Shown one piece after another: positions 44,389 through 53,772 of a DNA stretch of 64,000 bases; the stretch's first letter is position 1; every line of letters starts with the position of its first letter. The DNA is taken from NCBI GenBank assembly GCA_031277535.1, contig JAITMD010000008.1:391232-455231 (forward strand). The letters run 5' to 3'. The position numbers were made by a program, and so were the translations under genes. The notes under the pieces are model-generated. The model did no database searches. It was not told the origin of the DNA and saw nothing but the letters and a program-made list of their open reading frames with translations. This stretch comes from Flavobacteriaceae bacterium (GTDB lineage Bacteria; Bacteroidota; Bacteroidia; Flavobacteriales; Flavobacteriaceae).

Positions 44389-45399
44389 TTATTCTAATAC
44401 AGAGTAGTCTCCAATACTGATACTACTGTGTTTTCCATCGTATTTAGCGTGATTTCCTATCATGGCATTGTCTAAGTTAGCATTTAGAACCGTGCTATTT
44501 GTTTGAATCAAACTGTTTTTAATTGTTGCATTTTCTACCACACAGTTTTCTCCTAAAGATACATTTGGACCTATAGTTGCATTTTTTAATACAACGTTGT
44601 CTCCAATAAAACAAGGGGGGATAATTGTACTATTTTCTAATGTAATTTGTTTAGATACATAGTTTGCATTTTCTTGTTCCAAAAAGTTTAGCATTCTTGT
44701 ATTTGTATCTACTGTTACATTTTTGTTTCCACAGTCCATCCATTCGTCCACTTGACCAGGAGCAAAACGCATCCCTTTTTGCTTCATGTTTTCTAAAGCA
44801 TCTGTCAGTTGGTATTCTCCTCCTTTAATAATGTTATTATCTAAAAGGTATTCTAATTCTTTGCGTAAGTTTTCTCCGCTTTTGAAATAGTAGATACCGA
44901 TGATAGCTAAGTCTGATACAAACTCTTTTGGCTTTTCAACAAAGTCAACAATGTCGTTGTTTTCATTCAATTGTACTACACCAAATGCACTTGGGTCTTC
45001 TACTTGTTTTACCCAAATTACGCTGTCTGCATCTTTCTGTAAGTTAAAGTCTGCACGGAATAAAGTATCAGCGTATGCCACTACAATCGGTCCTTGCATA
45101 CTCTCTTTAGCACATAGTATTGCATGTGCAGTTCCTAAAGCTTCATTCTGATAGTTGATTGTTCCTTTTGCTCCAAGCTTTTCAGCAATAGCAATTAAAT
45201 CTTGTTCAACTTGTTTTCCAAAACTTTCGTGTATGATGAATGCGATTTCTTCTATTTTGTCATTCAGTACTTTAGCGATATCCTCTACCAATCGGTGTAC
45301 AATTGGCTTTCCAGCAATAGGGATTAAAGGTTTCGGTACAGTTAAAGTATGTGGGCGCAATCTTGAACCACGACCAGCCATTGGCACAATAATCTTCAT
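44389..45399 (-). CDS. Sugar-1-phosphate nucleotidyltransferase with hexapeptide tail
   Basis: The 336-residue protein opens with the nucleotide-binding GRGSRLRPHTLTVPKPL (9-25). It has YADTLF, VEKPKEF and DEWMDCGN, followed by a left-handed beta-helix tail (about 245-330, repeated NATIGPN-like units). This is the RmlA/GlmU/ManC superfamily. Glucose-1-phosphate or mannose-1-phosphate is a likely substrate. It follows dut by 24 bases in one operon. Confidence 0.9.
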   Translation of the reverse strand: MKIIVPMAGRGSRLRPHTLTVPKPLIPIAGKPIVHRLVEDIAKVLNDKIEEIAFIIHESFGKQVEQDLIAIAEKLGAKGTINYQNEALGTAHAILCAKESMQGPIVVAYADTLFRADFNLQKDADSVIWVKQVEDPSAFGVVQLNENNDIVDFVEKPKEFVSDLAIIGIYYFKSGENLRKELEYLLDNNIIKGGEYQLTDALENMKQKGMRFAPGQVDEWMDCGNKNVTVDTNTRMLNFLEQENANYVSKQITLENSTIIPPCFIGDNVVLKNATIGPNVSLGENCVVENATIKNSLIQTNSTVLNANLDNAMIGNHAKYDGKHSSISIGDYSVLE

Positions 45400-45423
45400 T
45401 TTATCTCGGTTTTGTTTTTTAAG

Positions 45424-45861
45424 TTATTTTGTTCCTGTGCTTCCAAATCCACCAGCACCCCTTTCTGTTTCAGACAATACTTCTACAGTTTTCCATTCGA
45501 TTTGCTCATATTTTGCAATAACCATTTGAGCAACACGTTCTCCATTTTCTATGGTAAATGGTTCTTTTGAAAGGTTGACTAATATAATACCAATTTCACC
45601 TCTGTAATCTGCATCAATAGTACCTGGCGAGTTAAGTAAAGTGATTCCTTTTTTAGCCGCTAATCCACTACGGGGTCTTATTTGTGCTTCATATCCTTCT
45701 GGAAGCTCCAAGAATAATCCAGTAGGCACAATTGTTCTTTCTAATGATCCAATAGTAATTGGTGTATCAAGATTCGCTCTTAGATCCATCCCCGCAGAAG
45801 AGGTTGTTTCATAATGAGGCAAAGCATGTTGTGATTTATTGATGATTTTTACTTCAGTCAT
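45424..45861 (-). CDS. dut: dUTP diphosphatase
   Basis: The 145-residue trimeric dUTPase has all five motifs: [43 protein letters not shown] and the C-terminal [10 protein letters not shown]. It hydrolyses dUTP to dUMP, preventing uracil in DNA and feeding dTMP synthesis. A -7 element lies about 21 bases upstream. Confidence 0.97.
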   Translation of the reverse strand: MTEVKIINKSQHALPHYETTSSAGMDLRANLDTPITIGSLERTIVPTGLFLELPEGYEAQIRPRSGLAAKKGITLLNSPGTIDADYRGEIGIILVNLSKEPFTIENGERVAQMVIAKYEQIEWKTVEVLSETERGAGGFGSTGTK

Positions 45862-45882
45862 GGTCTACTTATAATTTGAAAA

Positions 45883-45890
45883 CAAATATA
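45883..45890 (-). promoter_or_regulatory. -7 element of dut
   Basis: It reads TATATTTG on the minus strand, an exact TAnnTTTG. Confidence 0.6.
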
Positions 45891-46062
45891 CTAAGAATGT
45901 TAATATATCAAGGTAAATTAATGAAAGGTGTTGAGTTTTATTCAATGGAGGAGTGTAGGCTTTTTTACTGTTTCTTTTGTGTCAAAAGAGTTAAAAGTAA
46001 AAGGGCTTTGAGCTAAGGTAGAATCAAGCTTTTACTGATTATATTATAGTATAAAGAACAAT

Positions 46063-46159
46063 TACTTCAATATTAACTCAAGAATACTTCAACAATGCTT
46101 CAGCAAATGGCTTCTCTTACAGAGCATTCTCGAGGTATTGTTGAAGCATCCTTGAAGCA
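46063..46159. repeat. Head-to-head array of degenerate 11-mers, core TGCTTCAACAA
   Basis: Units on the + strand start at 46063, 46074, 46085 and 46096: TACTTCAATAT, TAACTCAAGAA, TACTTCAACAA, TGCTTCAGCAA. On the - strand the units cover 46149-46159 (TGCTTCAAGGA), 46138-46148 (TGCTTCAACAA), 46127-46137 (TACCTCGAGAA) and 46116-46126 (weak). Each step is exactly 11 bases. Four units face four, with a 9-base centre. The layout is that of the array at 7763-7849, but the core is unrelated. It lies in a 720-base gap between divergent dut and xseA. Function is unknown. Confidence 0.75.
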
Positions 46160-46529
46160 ATTTGCTTCTATGCCTGTATTTGCTGACTTTAAAAGAGGTT
46201 GTAACTAAAAGTGAAAGTAAAGAGGTTTTTTTGTAATTGAATGGTAAATAATGATTTATGTTGTTTGTATTGCTTTTTTTACATAAAAAAATGCGTATGT
46301 TTTTTTGATAAAAACAGCTATAAAAGAGCTTATTTGTTTTTGAAACACCAAAAAATGACTCACTTTTTACATTTTAGTCGTTTGGAGAAGTATAAAAAAG
46401 GATAAGAAACAAAATAAGTGTGTTGGTTTTTAGAGAAGCTGTCTTGTGGGTGTTTTTTACTGTAGATTACAAGCATTTTATTGTGGTAATCTTGTTTTTG
46501 AATTGGTGTGGAGGAGTTGTTTATCTTTA
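46160..46529. other. Gene-free stretch upstream of xseA
   Basis: This is AT-rich, T-tract-rich DNA with no supported gene. Short frames on the minus strand look random and one runs into xseA's promoter. Confidence 0.5.
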
Positions 46530-46557
46530 AGTGAAAGATTGTAAATTTGTTTTCACT
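46530..46557 (+). promoter_or_regulatory. xseA promoter with flanking 7-bp inverted repeat
   Basis: TAAATTTG (46542-46549) is an exact -7 element; TTG at 46517-46519 is a possible -33. AGTGAAA (46530-46536) and TTTCACT (46551-46557) flank it symmetrically and could be an operator. Confidence 0.5.
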
Positions 46558-46581
46558 GTTTTTTTGCAGTAATTTAAAACA

Positions 46582-48039
46582 ATGGAGAACCAAAAGATAT
46601 TTAGCTTAAGTACAATTTTAAATCGGGTACAAACTGTTTTTGACGATTATATGTCGGGCAAAAGCTTTTGGATTCGAGTAGAGATTTCGAAGCTTAATCT
46701 TGATCGCAAAGGACATATTTACCTCGAATTGGTAGAAAGTAAAGAGGGATTTACTTTGGCAAAGTGTAGAGCAACTATATGGAAGAGCAATGCTAATTTG
46801 ATTATAGAAGAACTGGGGGATTCGGTAATGCAGGTGCTAAAAGAAGGTTCTGAAATATTGTGTTGTTGCGAGGTAGTGTTTAGCCCCATATTCGGATTTT
46901 CTGTCAATATTAGCAAGATTGATGTAGCTTTTAGTTTGGGTGAAGTAGAAAGGCGAAAACGAGAAACCTTGATGCAATTGCAAAAACAAGGACTGATTGA
47001 TAAAAACGCAAAGCTGCGCCTGCCCTTAGTATTGCAGCGTATCGCATTGATTGGTTCTGTTGGTACAGCAGGTCATGAAGATTTTATCAATCAATTGTAT
47101 ACAAACGAGTATGGTTTTAGTTATGCTATTCAGTTTTTTGATACACGTGTGCAAGGACTGGATGCAGCAAAGGAACTGGTGAGTAGTTTGAGAAGTTTAC
47201 CTTATAAGGAATTTGACGTTGTGGTAATTTTGAGAGGAGGAGGTTCTAAGTTTGATTTAGAAGTGTTTAATGATTTGAAGTTGGCTGTAGAAATTGCGAA
47301 TTGTCCTTTGCCTATATTGACAGGAATTGGACACGAAACAGATAGTACAGTTGCAGACTTTGTGGCTCATACCTACTTTAAAACTCCCAGCGCAGTAGCC
47401 GCATTTATCGTTGAAAGAATGGTGCAATACTATGGAGGAGTGGTAGCGTGCTATAGAGATATTCAGTATTTATATAAACAACGAATAACTGAACTAAGGC
47501 ACCAGTTGACGATTGTGAGTAGAGAAATAAAAAGTGAAGCTATACAACAAGTAAGAAACGAAAAAAGTAATTTACAAGTTGAAGCGAATCGATTGGTACA
47601 CGATGTTAAACGAATTTTGTCTGTCGCTCAAGAAAATTTGCGATTAAAACAACAAGTAGTACAATTGAAACCTAAAATTGTATCACAACGTGCAACAGTG
47701 CATTTGAAAGAACAGATACAAGTAATGGCTTTGTTGACACATGGCATCGCACAGCAAAAGCAGGCAGAATTGGAGATGATGTCACAAGTGCTGCGTTATC
47801 AAAGTAAACAGGTTCTCAAAAAAGAATATATCAAATTGCAAACGCTGGAAGAGCTACCGCTGTTACTGGATATAGAGAACTTGTTGAAAAAAGGATTGGC
47901 AATAGTCACCGTAGATGGGGTACCTATAGATGAACAAACAACTATATTGGCAGGAAGTACTTTGGAGGTACAGATAGCAAACAAAATATATCAAATAATT
48001 GTATCACAAGGTAAAGAAATAAGTAGATGGAACAACTGA
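46582..48039 (+). CDS. xseA: Exodeoxyribonuclease VII large subunit
   Basis: The 485-residue protein has an N-terminal OB fold (about 20-110, with KGHIYLELVE and the ATIWKSN segment). The catalytic core contains IALIGSVGTAGHEDFINQL and VVILRGGGSKFDLEVFND, then TGIGHETDSTVADFVA and KTPSAVAAFI (about 160-290). A long coiled coil and a C-terminal domain follow. With XseB it degrades single-stranded DNA. It overlaps xseB by 13 bases. Confidence 0.95.
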   Translation: MENQKIFSLSTILNRVQTVFDDYMSGKSFWIRVEISKLNLDRKGHIYLELVESKEGFTLAKCRATIWKSNANLIIEELGDSVMQVLKEGSEILCCCEVVFSPIFGFSVNISKIDVAFSLGEVERRKRETLMQLQKQGLIDKNAKLRLPLVLQRIALIGSVGTAGHEDFINQLYTNEYGFSYAIQFFDTRVQGLDAAKELVSSLRSLPYKEFDVVVILRGGGSKFDLEVFNDLKLAVEIANCPLPILTGIGHETDSTVADFVAHTYFKTPSAVAAFIVERMVQYYGGVVACYRDIQYLYKQRITELRHQLTIVSREIKSEAIQQVRNEKSNLQVEANRLVHDVKRILSVAQENLRLKQQVVQLKPKIVSQRATVHLKEQIQVMALLTHGIAQQKQAELEMMSQVLRYQSKQVLKKEYIKLQTLEELPLLLDIENLLKKGLAIVTVDGVPIDEQTTILAGSTLEVQIANKIYQIIVSQGKEISRWNN

Positions 48040-48221
48040 CCTATGAAAGCGCCTCAATAGAGTTGGAGCGCATATTGGAGGAATTAAAAAACGATGAAGT
48101 TTCGGTAGATGAATTGGCCTTAAAGGTAGAACGTGCTTCAGAACTAATTACTTTTTGCAAAGAAAAATTGACAGCTACAGAACAAAAGGTGGATGGTATA
48201 ATAGAGAAAATGGGATTATAA
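48027..48221 (+). CDS. xseB: Exodeoxyribonuclease VII small subunit
   Basis: The 64-residue helical protein has the typical YESASIELERILEELKNDEVSVDELALKVERA pattern (4-35) and ends in a short hydrophobic stretch. It overlaps the xseA end by 13 bases, so the subunits are translated together. Confidence 0.93.
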   Translation: MEQLTYESASIELERILEELKNDEVSVDELALKVERASELITFCKEKLTATEQKVDGIIEKMGL

Positions 48222-48245
48222 GTAGTTTTCTTCATGGGATAATAA

Positions 48246-48284
48246 AAACAAAGGATCTGCACAACTGTGAGATCCTTTGTTTTT
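48246..48284. terminator. Bidirectional terminator between xseB and the MscS gene
   Basis: AAACAAAGGATCT (48246-48258) pairs exactly with AGATCCTTTGTTT (48270-48282). Confidence 0.85.
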
Positions 48285-49606
48285 TACTTCATATTTTTAT
48301 TTAAAAATTCGCGTATATCATCTGAAGAAGGTAACTCAAAAACTTCTAAATGGAAGAATGAGATAGAGGCTAATAAGTGGTCAAATATATCGGCCATTAC
48401 ATTCTCGTAAGTAGCCCAAACCGTGCTATTGGTAAACATGTATAGTTCTAAAGGTAATCCGTGTTCGGTTGGTTGCATATGGCGAACCAATAGAAAAAAC
48501 TCTTTGTGTATATTTGGGTTTTGTTGAGCATAACGCATAATATAAGCTCTGAACAGTCCAATATTTGTCATGCGACGCCCATTGACTGGCATTGTTTTAT
48601 CTACTTGGTTGTGTTCGTTGAAATCGTCTATCTCTCTCTGGCGTTCTTCTATAAAAGGAGCTAATAATTTGATTCGTTTTAATTGTTCTATTTCTTCTTG
48701 TTCTAAGAAACGGATTGACGACATTTTGATATTAATACTACGCTTGATGCGTCGTCCACCAGCATTTTGCATTCCTCTATAGTTTTTAAAAGAATCGCTG
48801 ATTAATAGATAAGTCGGTATTGTAGTAATGGTTTTGTCAAAGTTTTGCACCTTTACTGTACTAAGGTTTATTTCTAAAACAGTACCATCTGCTCCAAATT
48901 TAGTCATCTCAATCCAGTCACCTACACGCACCATATCGTTGGTCGATACTTGAATGCTGGCTACAAAACCCATAATCGTATCTTTGAAAACTAACATTAA
49001 AATAGCGGATGCAGCTCCTAATGAGACTAAGAATGTTGCTGGAGATTCGCCTGAAAGGATAGAATATAAAATAATACCTGCAAAACAGTATAGAATAATA
49101 CTGGCTACTTGTGAATAACTATCTATCGGATTGTCTGCCAGTTTTGGTTTTGTTTTGGCGTAATCGCGCATACTGCGGATAAGCGAACGGACAAGTAAAG
49201 TGACTGCTATTACAACTAAGATGTTTGTAACTGCAACAGTAAAGGCCGTAAGTTCTGGAAATCCTTTGAAAAAGATAGGAAATAGAATCTTTGCCAAAGC
49301 AATAGGAATCAGATGTGTGAAATTGTGAAAAGTTTTATTGCGTATTAAAATATCATCGAGCTTTGTTTTGCTCTTGATAGAATAAGCTCGTAGAATAACC
49401 AATATAATATTGCGCAGTACATAGTCTAATAGAAACATCAAAATTGTAAATACAAGCAGTAAACCAATGGCAGTAACCATATGTGACCCAAAGTCGTCTA
49501 AGTTTAGTTTAGAGACCCAAGAGAATATTTTATTGTAGATACTGTTGAGCTCTCCCGTATTGATTATGTTGTTTTGCAAAAAAGTGATAGGTTGTATGTT
49601 AAACAT
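48284..49606 (-). CDS. MscS-family mechanosensitive channel (YbdG-like)
   Basis: The 440-residue protein has about five membrane helices (to about residue 200), followed by the MscS pore and beta domain (VSLGAASAILMLVFKDTIMGFVASIQVSTNDMVRVGDWIEM, about 191-231). A large cytosolic C-terminal domain like that of E. coli YbdG follows. It opens under hypo-osmotic stress. It is a single gene on the minus strand. A stretch of 265 bases without a gene lies upstream; it holds only the OmpA terminator. Confidence 0.92.
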   Translation of the reverse strand: MFNIQPITFLQNNIINTGELNSIYNKIFSWVSKLNLDDFGSHMVTAIGLLLVFTILMFLLDYVLRNIILVILRAYSIKSKTKLDDILIRNKTFHNFTHLIPIALAKILFPIFFKGFPELTAFTVAVTNILVVIAVTLLVRSLIRSMRDYAKTKPKLADNPIDSYSQVASIILYCFAGIILYSILSGESPATFLVSLGAASAILMLVFKDTIMGFVASIQVSTNDMVRVGDWIEMTKFGADGTVLEINLSTVKVQNFDKTITTIPTYLLISDSFKNYRGMQNAGGRRIKRSINIKMSSIRFLEQEEIEQLKRIKLLAPFIEERQREIDDFNEHNQVDKTMPVNGRRMTNIGLFRAYIMRYAQQNPNIHKEFFLLVRHMQPTEHGLPLELYMFTNSTVWATYENVMADIFDHLLASISFFHLEVFELPSSDDIREFLNKNMK

Positions 49607-49813
49607 AACAAGATGTTTTATTTATTGGTTCTATTATGTAAATATAAGAGGTATTTAAGGAGATTGGGTGTTATAGAATTTTTAAATTTTTGATATAGCA
49701 CAAGAAATAAGGTGGTATTGAATAATTCTTTTTAATAAGGGAGAATGAAGAGCAACTAATGGATTGTAATAAGTAAGGGAAAATAAGGGAGAGAATGGCT
49801 GTTTGATCAAAAG

Positions 49814-49850
49814 GTATAAAAAAAGTTCTCTACGGTGATGTAGAGAACTT
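49814..49850 (-). terminator. Terminator of the xth-ompA operon
   Basis: AAGTTCTCTAC (49823-49833) pairs exactly with GTAGAGAACTT (49840-49850), followed by seven Ts on the minus strand. Confidence 0.9.
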
Positions 49851-49871
49851 CTATATAAATGTTGGCTTTGA

Positions 49872-50774
49872 CTATAATTGATTCAACATACTGTTGATTT
49901 TGTCTAAGTTTGGAGTAAGAATTACTTCAATACGTCTGTTTTTAGATTTGCCTTCTGGAGTATTGTTACTCATTAAAGGAGCATATTCACTTCTACCTGC
50001 CGCAGTAAGATTTTTCTTGTCTATACCATTGTTTTCTGTCAGGATATTTACAATGGATAATGCACGTCTGGTAGATAAGTCCCAGTTGTTTACTACACCA
50101 TCTCCTAAGTTTCCACTGATTTTGTCGTTATCTGTGTGTCCTTCAATTAATACTGTAATATCTGGATTTTGTGCTAATACCTTACCTAATTCAACAACTG
50201 CTTTTTTACCATCTTCATTTACTGCCCAACTTCCTGACTTGAAAAGTAGTTTGTTTTCCATAGAAACATACACTTTACCATGTTTTTGTTCAATAGATAA
50301 TCCTCTACCTTCAAAATCGTTTAGTGCTTTGGATAAGCTATCTTTTAGGGCACGCATTTGTTTGTCATTAGCAGCTAATATTCCTTCAAGCTCTTCGATG
50401 CGTTTTGACTTAGTAGCTAATTCTGATTTAGCTTTGCTCAAACGGGCAGCTTCTGCCTCTAAAGATTGTGTACTATGTGTTTCTAAGTTGTTGTACGATG
50501 CTTCTAAATCTTTTAATTTAGTTTCTGCAACTGCTATTTCTATATTTAGTTTATTGCGCTCTGCTTGTAATTCTTGCAACTGAGTATCTAATTGTTTTTT
50601 TAGATTTTCTAAGTCGTTTTGAGAACTCTTTAATAAATCAATATTCGAGTTTAACTTGTCGTTTTCTGCCAAAGCATCTTTGTACTGTTGGTCTAATTCA
50701 TTATAAAGTCTTCTTGTAACACAAGAAGAAAGAAGTATAGTGGCTAATAATCCTAATCCAATTTTCTTAATCAT
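49872..50774 (-). CDS. OmpA-family peptidoglycan-binding lipoprotein
   Basis: The 300-residue protein has a lipobox LLSSC (C18), a long coiled coil (about 25-145) and a C-terminal OmpA domain (about 165-290). The domain has LIEGHTDND and the peptidoglycan-binding NWDLSTRRALSIVNIL. It tethers the outer membrane to the cell wall. It follows the exonuclease gene by 23 bases. Confidence 0.93.
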   Translation of the reverse strand: MIKKIGLGLLATILLSSCVTRRLYNELDQQYKDALAENDKLNSNIDLLKSSQNDLENLKKQLDTQLQELQAERNKLNIEIAVAETKLKDLEASYNNLETHSTQSLEAEAARLSKAKSELATKSKRIEELEGILAANDKQMRALKDSLSKALNDFEGRGLSIEQKHGKVYVSMENKLLFKSGSWAVNEDGKKAVVELGKVLAQNPDITVLIEGHTDNDKISGNLGDGVVNNWDLSTRRALSIVNILTENNGIDKKNLTAAGRSEYAPLMSNNTPEGKSKNRRIEVILTPNLDKINSMLNQL

Positions 50775-50797
50775 ATTCTTATCATTTTATAGGTTAA

Positions 50798-51562
50798 CTA
50801 TTTTTTTATTTCGACTACAATAGGACAGTGGTCAGAGTGTTTTACATCTTGTAAGATACTTGCAGAGACCATTCTTTCATTCATTGTTTGAGGAACTAAA
50901 CAATAATCAATTCTCCATCCTTTGTTGTTGTTTCTTGCATTGGCTCTGTAGGTCCACCAACTGTATTGGTGTGGTTCTTTGTTGAAATGTCTAAACGAAT
51001 CAATGTACCCATTGTTGATAAACTTATCTAACCAAGCTCGTTCTTCTGGCAAGAAACCAGATGTTTTAGCATTGCGGATTGGATCGTGAATATCAATTGC
51101 CTGATGACATATATTGTAGTCTCCACAGATAATCAAGTTTGGTATGTCTTTGCGAAGAGCTTCTATATAATGATAGAATTCATCCATGTATTGATATTTA
51201 AAATCTAAACGCTCAATGTTTGAAGCAGATGGTAAATACAATGACATAACAGATACTGTATCATAGTCTATACGAACATTACGTCCTTCAAAATCCATAT
51301 AATCAATTCCTGTACCAAACACAATGTTTTTTGGCTCTTCTTTGGCTAAGATAGCTACACCACTATAACCTGCTTTTTGTGCAGAGTAGTAGTACTGGTA
51401 AGGATATCCTGCGGCAGAGATCTCTTCTGTAGGAATCTGATCTTCTTTGGCTTTGATTTCTTGTAAACAGATTACATCTGGATTTTCTTCTTTAATCCAA
51501 TTAATAAATCCTTTTGTAATAGCTGCACGTATTCCGTTAACGTTGTATGAAATAATCTTCAT
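50798..51562 (-). CDS. xth: Exodeoxyribonuclease III
   Basis: A 254-residue protein starts at ATG 51562 (MKIISYNVNGIRAA), the classical ExoIII N-terminus. A longer frame to 51589 is rejected because its ATG lies inside the -7 element 51587-51594. The AP endonuclease motifs are present: LQEIKA, SGVAIL, CGDYNICH, WRIDY and SDHCPIVVEI. It repairs abasic sites and degrades DNA 3'-5'. It is transcribed with the downstream OmpA gene. Confidence 0.93.
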   Translation of the reverse strand: MKIISYNVNGIRAAITKGFINWIKEENPDVICLQEIKAKEDQIPTEEISAAGYPYQYYYSAQKAGYSGVAILAKEEPKNIVFGTGIDYMDFEGRNVRIDYDTVSVMSLYLPSASNIERLDFKYQYMDEFYHYIEALRKDIPNLIICGDYNICHQAIDIHDPIRNAKTSGFLPEERAWLDKFINNGYIDSFRHFNKEPHQYSWWTYRANARNNNKGWRIDYCLVPQTMNERMVSASILQDVKHSDHCPIVVEIKK

Positions 51563-51586
51563 GATGTTCATATAATAATTGTATGT

Positions 51587-51594
51587 CAAAAATA
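51587..51594 (-). promoter_or_regulatory. -7 element of the xth operon
   Basis: It reads TATTTTTG on the minus strand, an exact TAnnTTTG, 24 bases before ATG 51562. Confidence 0.6.
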
Positions 51595-51879
51595 GAAAAA
51601 ATAATAATTTTGCACTTCATATACTACACATGTTTTATATGAGAGCGTGTGTAAATTGTGATAAAATGCTTTATTAGGTGACTTTTTTGCCAAAATAAAG
51701 GGTAAAGTGGTTGGAATAAATCTTTTAGGTGGATGACGAAATGAGAAGTAAAAAGAGTATATTGTAACGAATAAATTTATAAACAAGGATTAATCAGTAC
51801 TTTAATATATACTATTGAGACTAATTATGATTTGTATTGAGCTAATTATAAAATAAGGTGAAATAGCTAAAGATTTTAG
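51595..51879. other. Divergent xth/olsF intergenic region
   Basis: No gene is supported here. It is AT-rich, with promoters at each end. Confidence 0.5.
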
Positions 51880-51887
51880 TATATTTG
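51880..51887 (+). promoter_or_regulatory. -7 element of olsF
   Basis: TATATTTG is an exact TAnnTTTG, 22 bases before the ATG. Confidence 0.6.
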
Positions 51888-51909
51888 TACTACTAAATTT
51901 TGAATATTG

Positions 51910-53736
51910 ATGGGGTTAGTAACGGCTAAAGAAGTAGCGAAAGCGATTAATTTAGATAAGTATGGTATTTTTGGAACGTTTACAGGCTGGATGTTAATGA
52001 AAGCGCTGAAAATAACTACGTTGAATGATATCTATGACCGTAATAAACACTTAAGTGATTTAGAGTTTTTGAATTCAATATTGAAAGAATTTCAGATTGA
52101 GTTTGAGATTGATCCAGAAGAACTAAAGCGACTACCTAAAAAAGGTCCTTATATTACGATATCTAATCACCCATTAGGGGGAATTGATGGTATTTTGTTG
52201 TTAAAATTAATGATGGAACACGATCCCGACTTTAAAATCATTGCTAATTTCTTGTTGCATCGAATAGAGCCTCTGAAACCATATATCATGCCTGTTAATC
52301 CATTTGAGAATAACAAAGATGCAAAGTCAAGTGTGATTGGAATAAAAGATACCCTTCGTCACTTGAGCGATGGCAAACCTTTGGGGATATTTCCTGCAGG
52401 GGAGGTGTCAACGTATAAAGATGATCGATTAATAGTAGATAAACCTTGGGAAGAAGGAGCTATTAAATTGATTAAAAAAGCGAATGTACCTGTGGTGCCT
52501 ATTTATTTTCACGCACAGAATAGTAAATTGTTCTATACATTATCTAAGATAAATCCAACATTGCGTACAGCAAAATTACCTTCTGAGTTGTTAACTCAAA
52601 AGAATAGAGTAATTAAGGTACGTATTGGCCGTCCTATTTCTGTTGAAGAGCAGAATGAGCATGGTGATCTACAAGATTATGGGAACTTCTTGCGTTTTAA
52701 AACCTATTTGTTGTCTAATGCATATAAGGATGATGAAAATAGAAAATGGGTTAAGGTGCCATCGTTTAACTTTAATATGCCAAAAACAGTAAAAGAGGTT
52801 GCAGAAGAATCTCCAAAAGAGCATATTGTAGCAGAGATAGAAGCATTAAGAAAAGGAGATTTCCGTTTACTACAGAGTAAAAATTACGAGATATTTTTGT
52901 GTAAAAGTGAGATGATACCTACTATTTTGAGAGAATTAGGTAGGCTGAGAGAAATTACTTTTAGACAAGTAGGGGAGGGAACCAATAATTCGTTGGATTT
53001 AGATCGTTATGATAAGTATTATCACCATATGTTTTTATGGGACAACGAGGCACAACAGATTTGTGGTGCTTACCGCATGGGATTAGGCTCTGAGATTTAT
53101 AAGAAATATGGAATAAATGGGTTTTATTTAAACGAATTGTTCCGTTTTGAATCTGAATTGTATCCTATGATGGCGCAATCTATAGAAATGGGTAGAGCCT
53201 TTATCTGTAAGGAATACCAACAGAAACCAATGCCTTTATTCTTATTGTGGAAAGGAATTGTACATACAACATTGCGTTATCCAGAACATAAATATTTAAT
53301 AGGAGGAGTAAGTATAAGTAATCAGTTCTCTGATTTTTCTAAATCTCTAATGATTGAATTTATGAAATCACATTACTTTGATCCGTTTATTGCGCAGTAT
53401 GTGACTCCAAAAATGGAATACAAAGTAAACCTTAAGGATAGTGATAAAGACTTAATCTTTAATGAAACTGATGCAGATTTGAATAAGTTTGATAAGATAA
53501 TTGAAGATGTAGAACCAGGAAAGTTAAGACTACCTGTTTTGATTAAGAAATATATCAAACAAAATGCTAAGGTTATTGCATTTAACGTGGATCCATTGTT
53601 TAATAACGCTATTGATGGATTAATGTATATCAAAATTGCCGATTTGCCAGAAAGTACAGTAAAACCTGTAATGGAAGAATTTGAAGCAGAATTGGAACGC
53701 AAGATTCAAGAAGAAGCAAATAAAACGAAAGAATAG
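51910..53736 (+). CDS. olsF: Bifunctional ornithine lipid synthase OlsF
   Basis: The 608-residue protein combines two acyltransferases. The N-terminal PlsC/OlsA-like domain has NHPLGGID (86-93), FPAGEVS and VVPIYFH. The C-terminal domain (about 320-590) is OlsB-like: LGRLREITFRQVGEGTNNSLDLDRYD and CGAYRMGLG. This fusion is known as OlsF in Flavobacterium johnsoniae, where it makes ornithine lipid from ornithine. A TTG at 51907 is a possible longer start; the ATG at 51910 is preferred. A terminator follows. The arginine/ornithine operon in the same window supplies the substrate. Confidence 0.9.
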   Translation: MGLVTAKEVAKAINLDKYGIFGTFTGWMLMKALKITTLNDIYDRNKHLSDLEFLNSILKEFQIEFEIDPEELKRLPKKGPYITISNHPLGGIDGILLLKLMMEHDPDFKIIANFLLHRIEPLKPYIMPVNPFENNKDAKSSVIGIKDTLRHLSDGKPLGIFPAGEVSTYKDDRLIVDKPWEEGAIKLIKKANVPVVPIYFHAQNSKLFYTLSKINPTLRTAKLPSELLTQKNRVIKVRIGRPISVEEQNEHGDLQDYGNFLRFKTYLLSNAYKDDENRKWVKVPSFNFNMPKTVKEVAEESPKEHIVAEIEALRKGDFRLLQSKNYEIFLCKSEMIPTILRELGRLREITFRQVGEGTNNSLDLDRYDKYYHHMFLWDNEAQQICGAYRMGLGSEIYKKYGINGFYLNELFRFESELYPMMAQSIEMGRAFICKEYQQKPMPLFLLWKGIVHTTLRYPEHKYLIGGVSISNQFSDFSKSLMIEFMKSHYFDPFIAQYVTPKMEYKVNLKDSDKDLIFNETDADLNKFDKIIEDVEPGKLRLPVLIKKYIKQNAKVIAFNVDPLFNNAIDGLMYIKIADLPESTVKPVMEEFEAELERKIQEEANKTKE

Positions 53737-53743
53737 ATATAGT

Positions 53744-53770
53744 AAAAGCCACTCGATTGAGTGGCTTTTT
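53744..53770. terminator. Bidirectional terminator after olsF
   Basis: AAAAGCCACTC (53744-53754) pairs with GAGTGGCTTTT (53759-53769), convergent between olsF and the serA-like gene. Confidence 0.85.
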
Positions 53771-53772
53771 GT

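Noticed and set aside
46360..46593. 77-codon minus-strand frame upstream of xseA
   Set aside because: It crosses the xseA promoter and start, has low-complexity random-looking composition, and lacks a promoter or conserved motif.
51586..51786. 66-codon minus-strand frame in the xth/olsF gap
   Set aside because: Composition is Phe/Tyr-rich from AT-rich DNA, and it overlaps the xth promoter.
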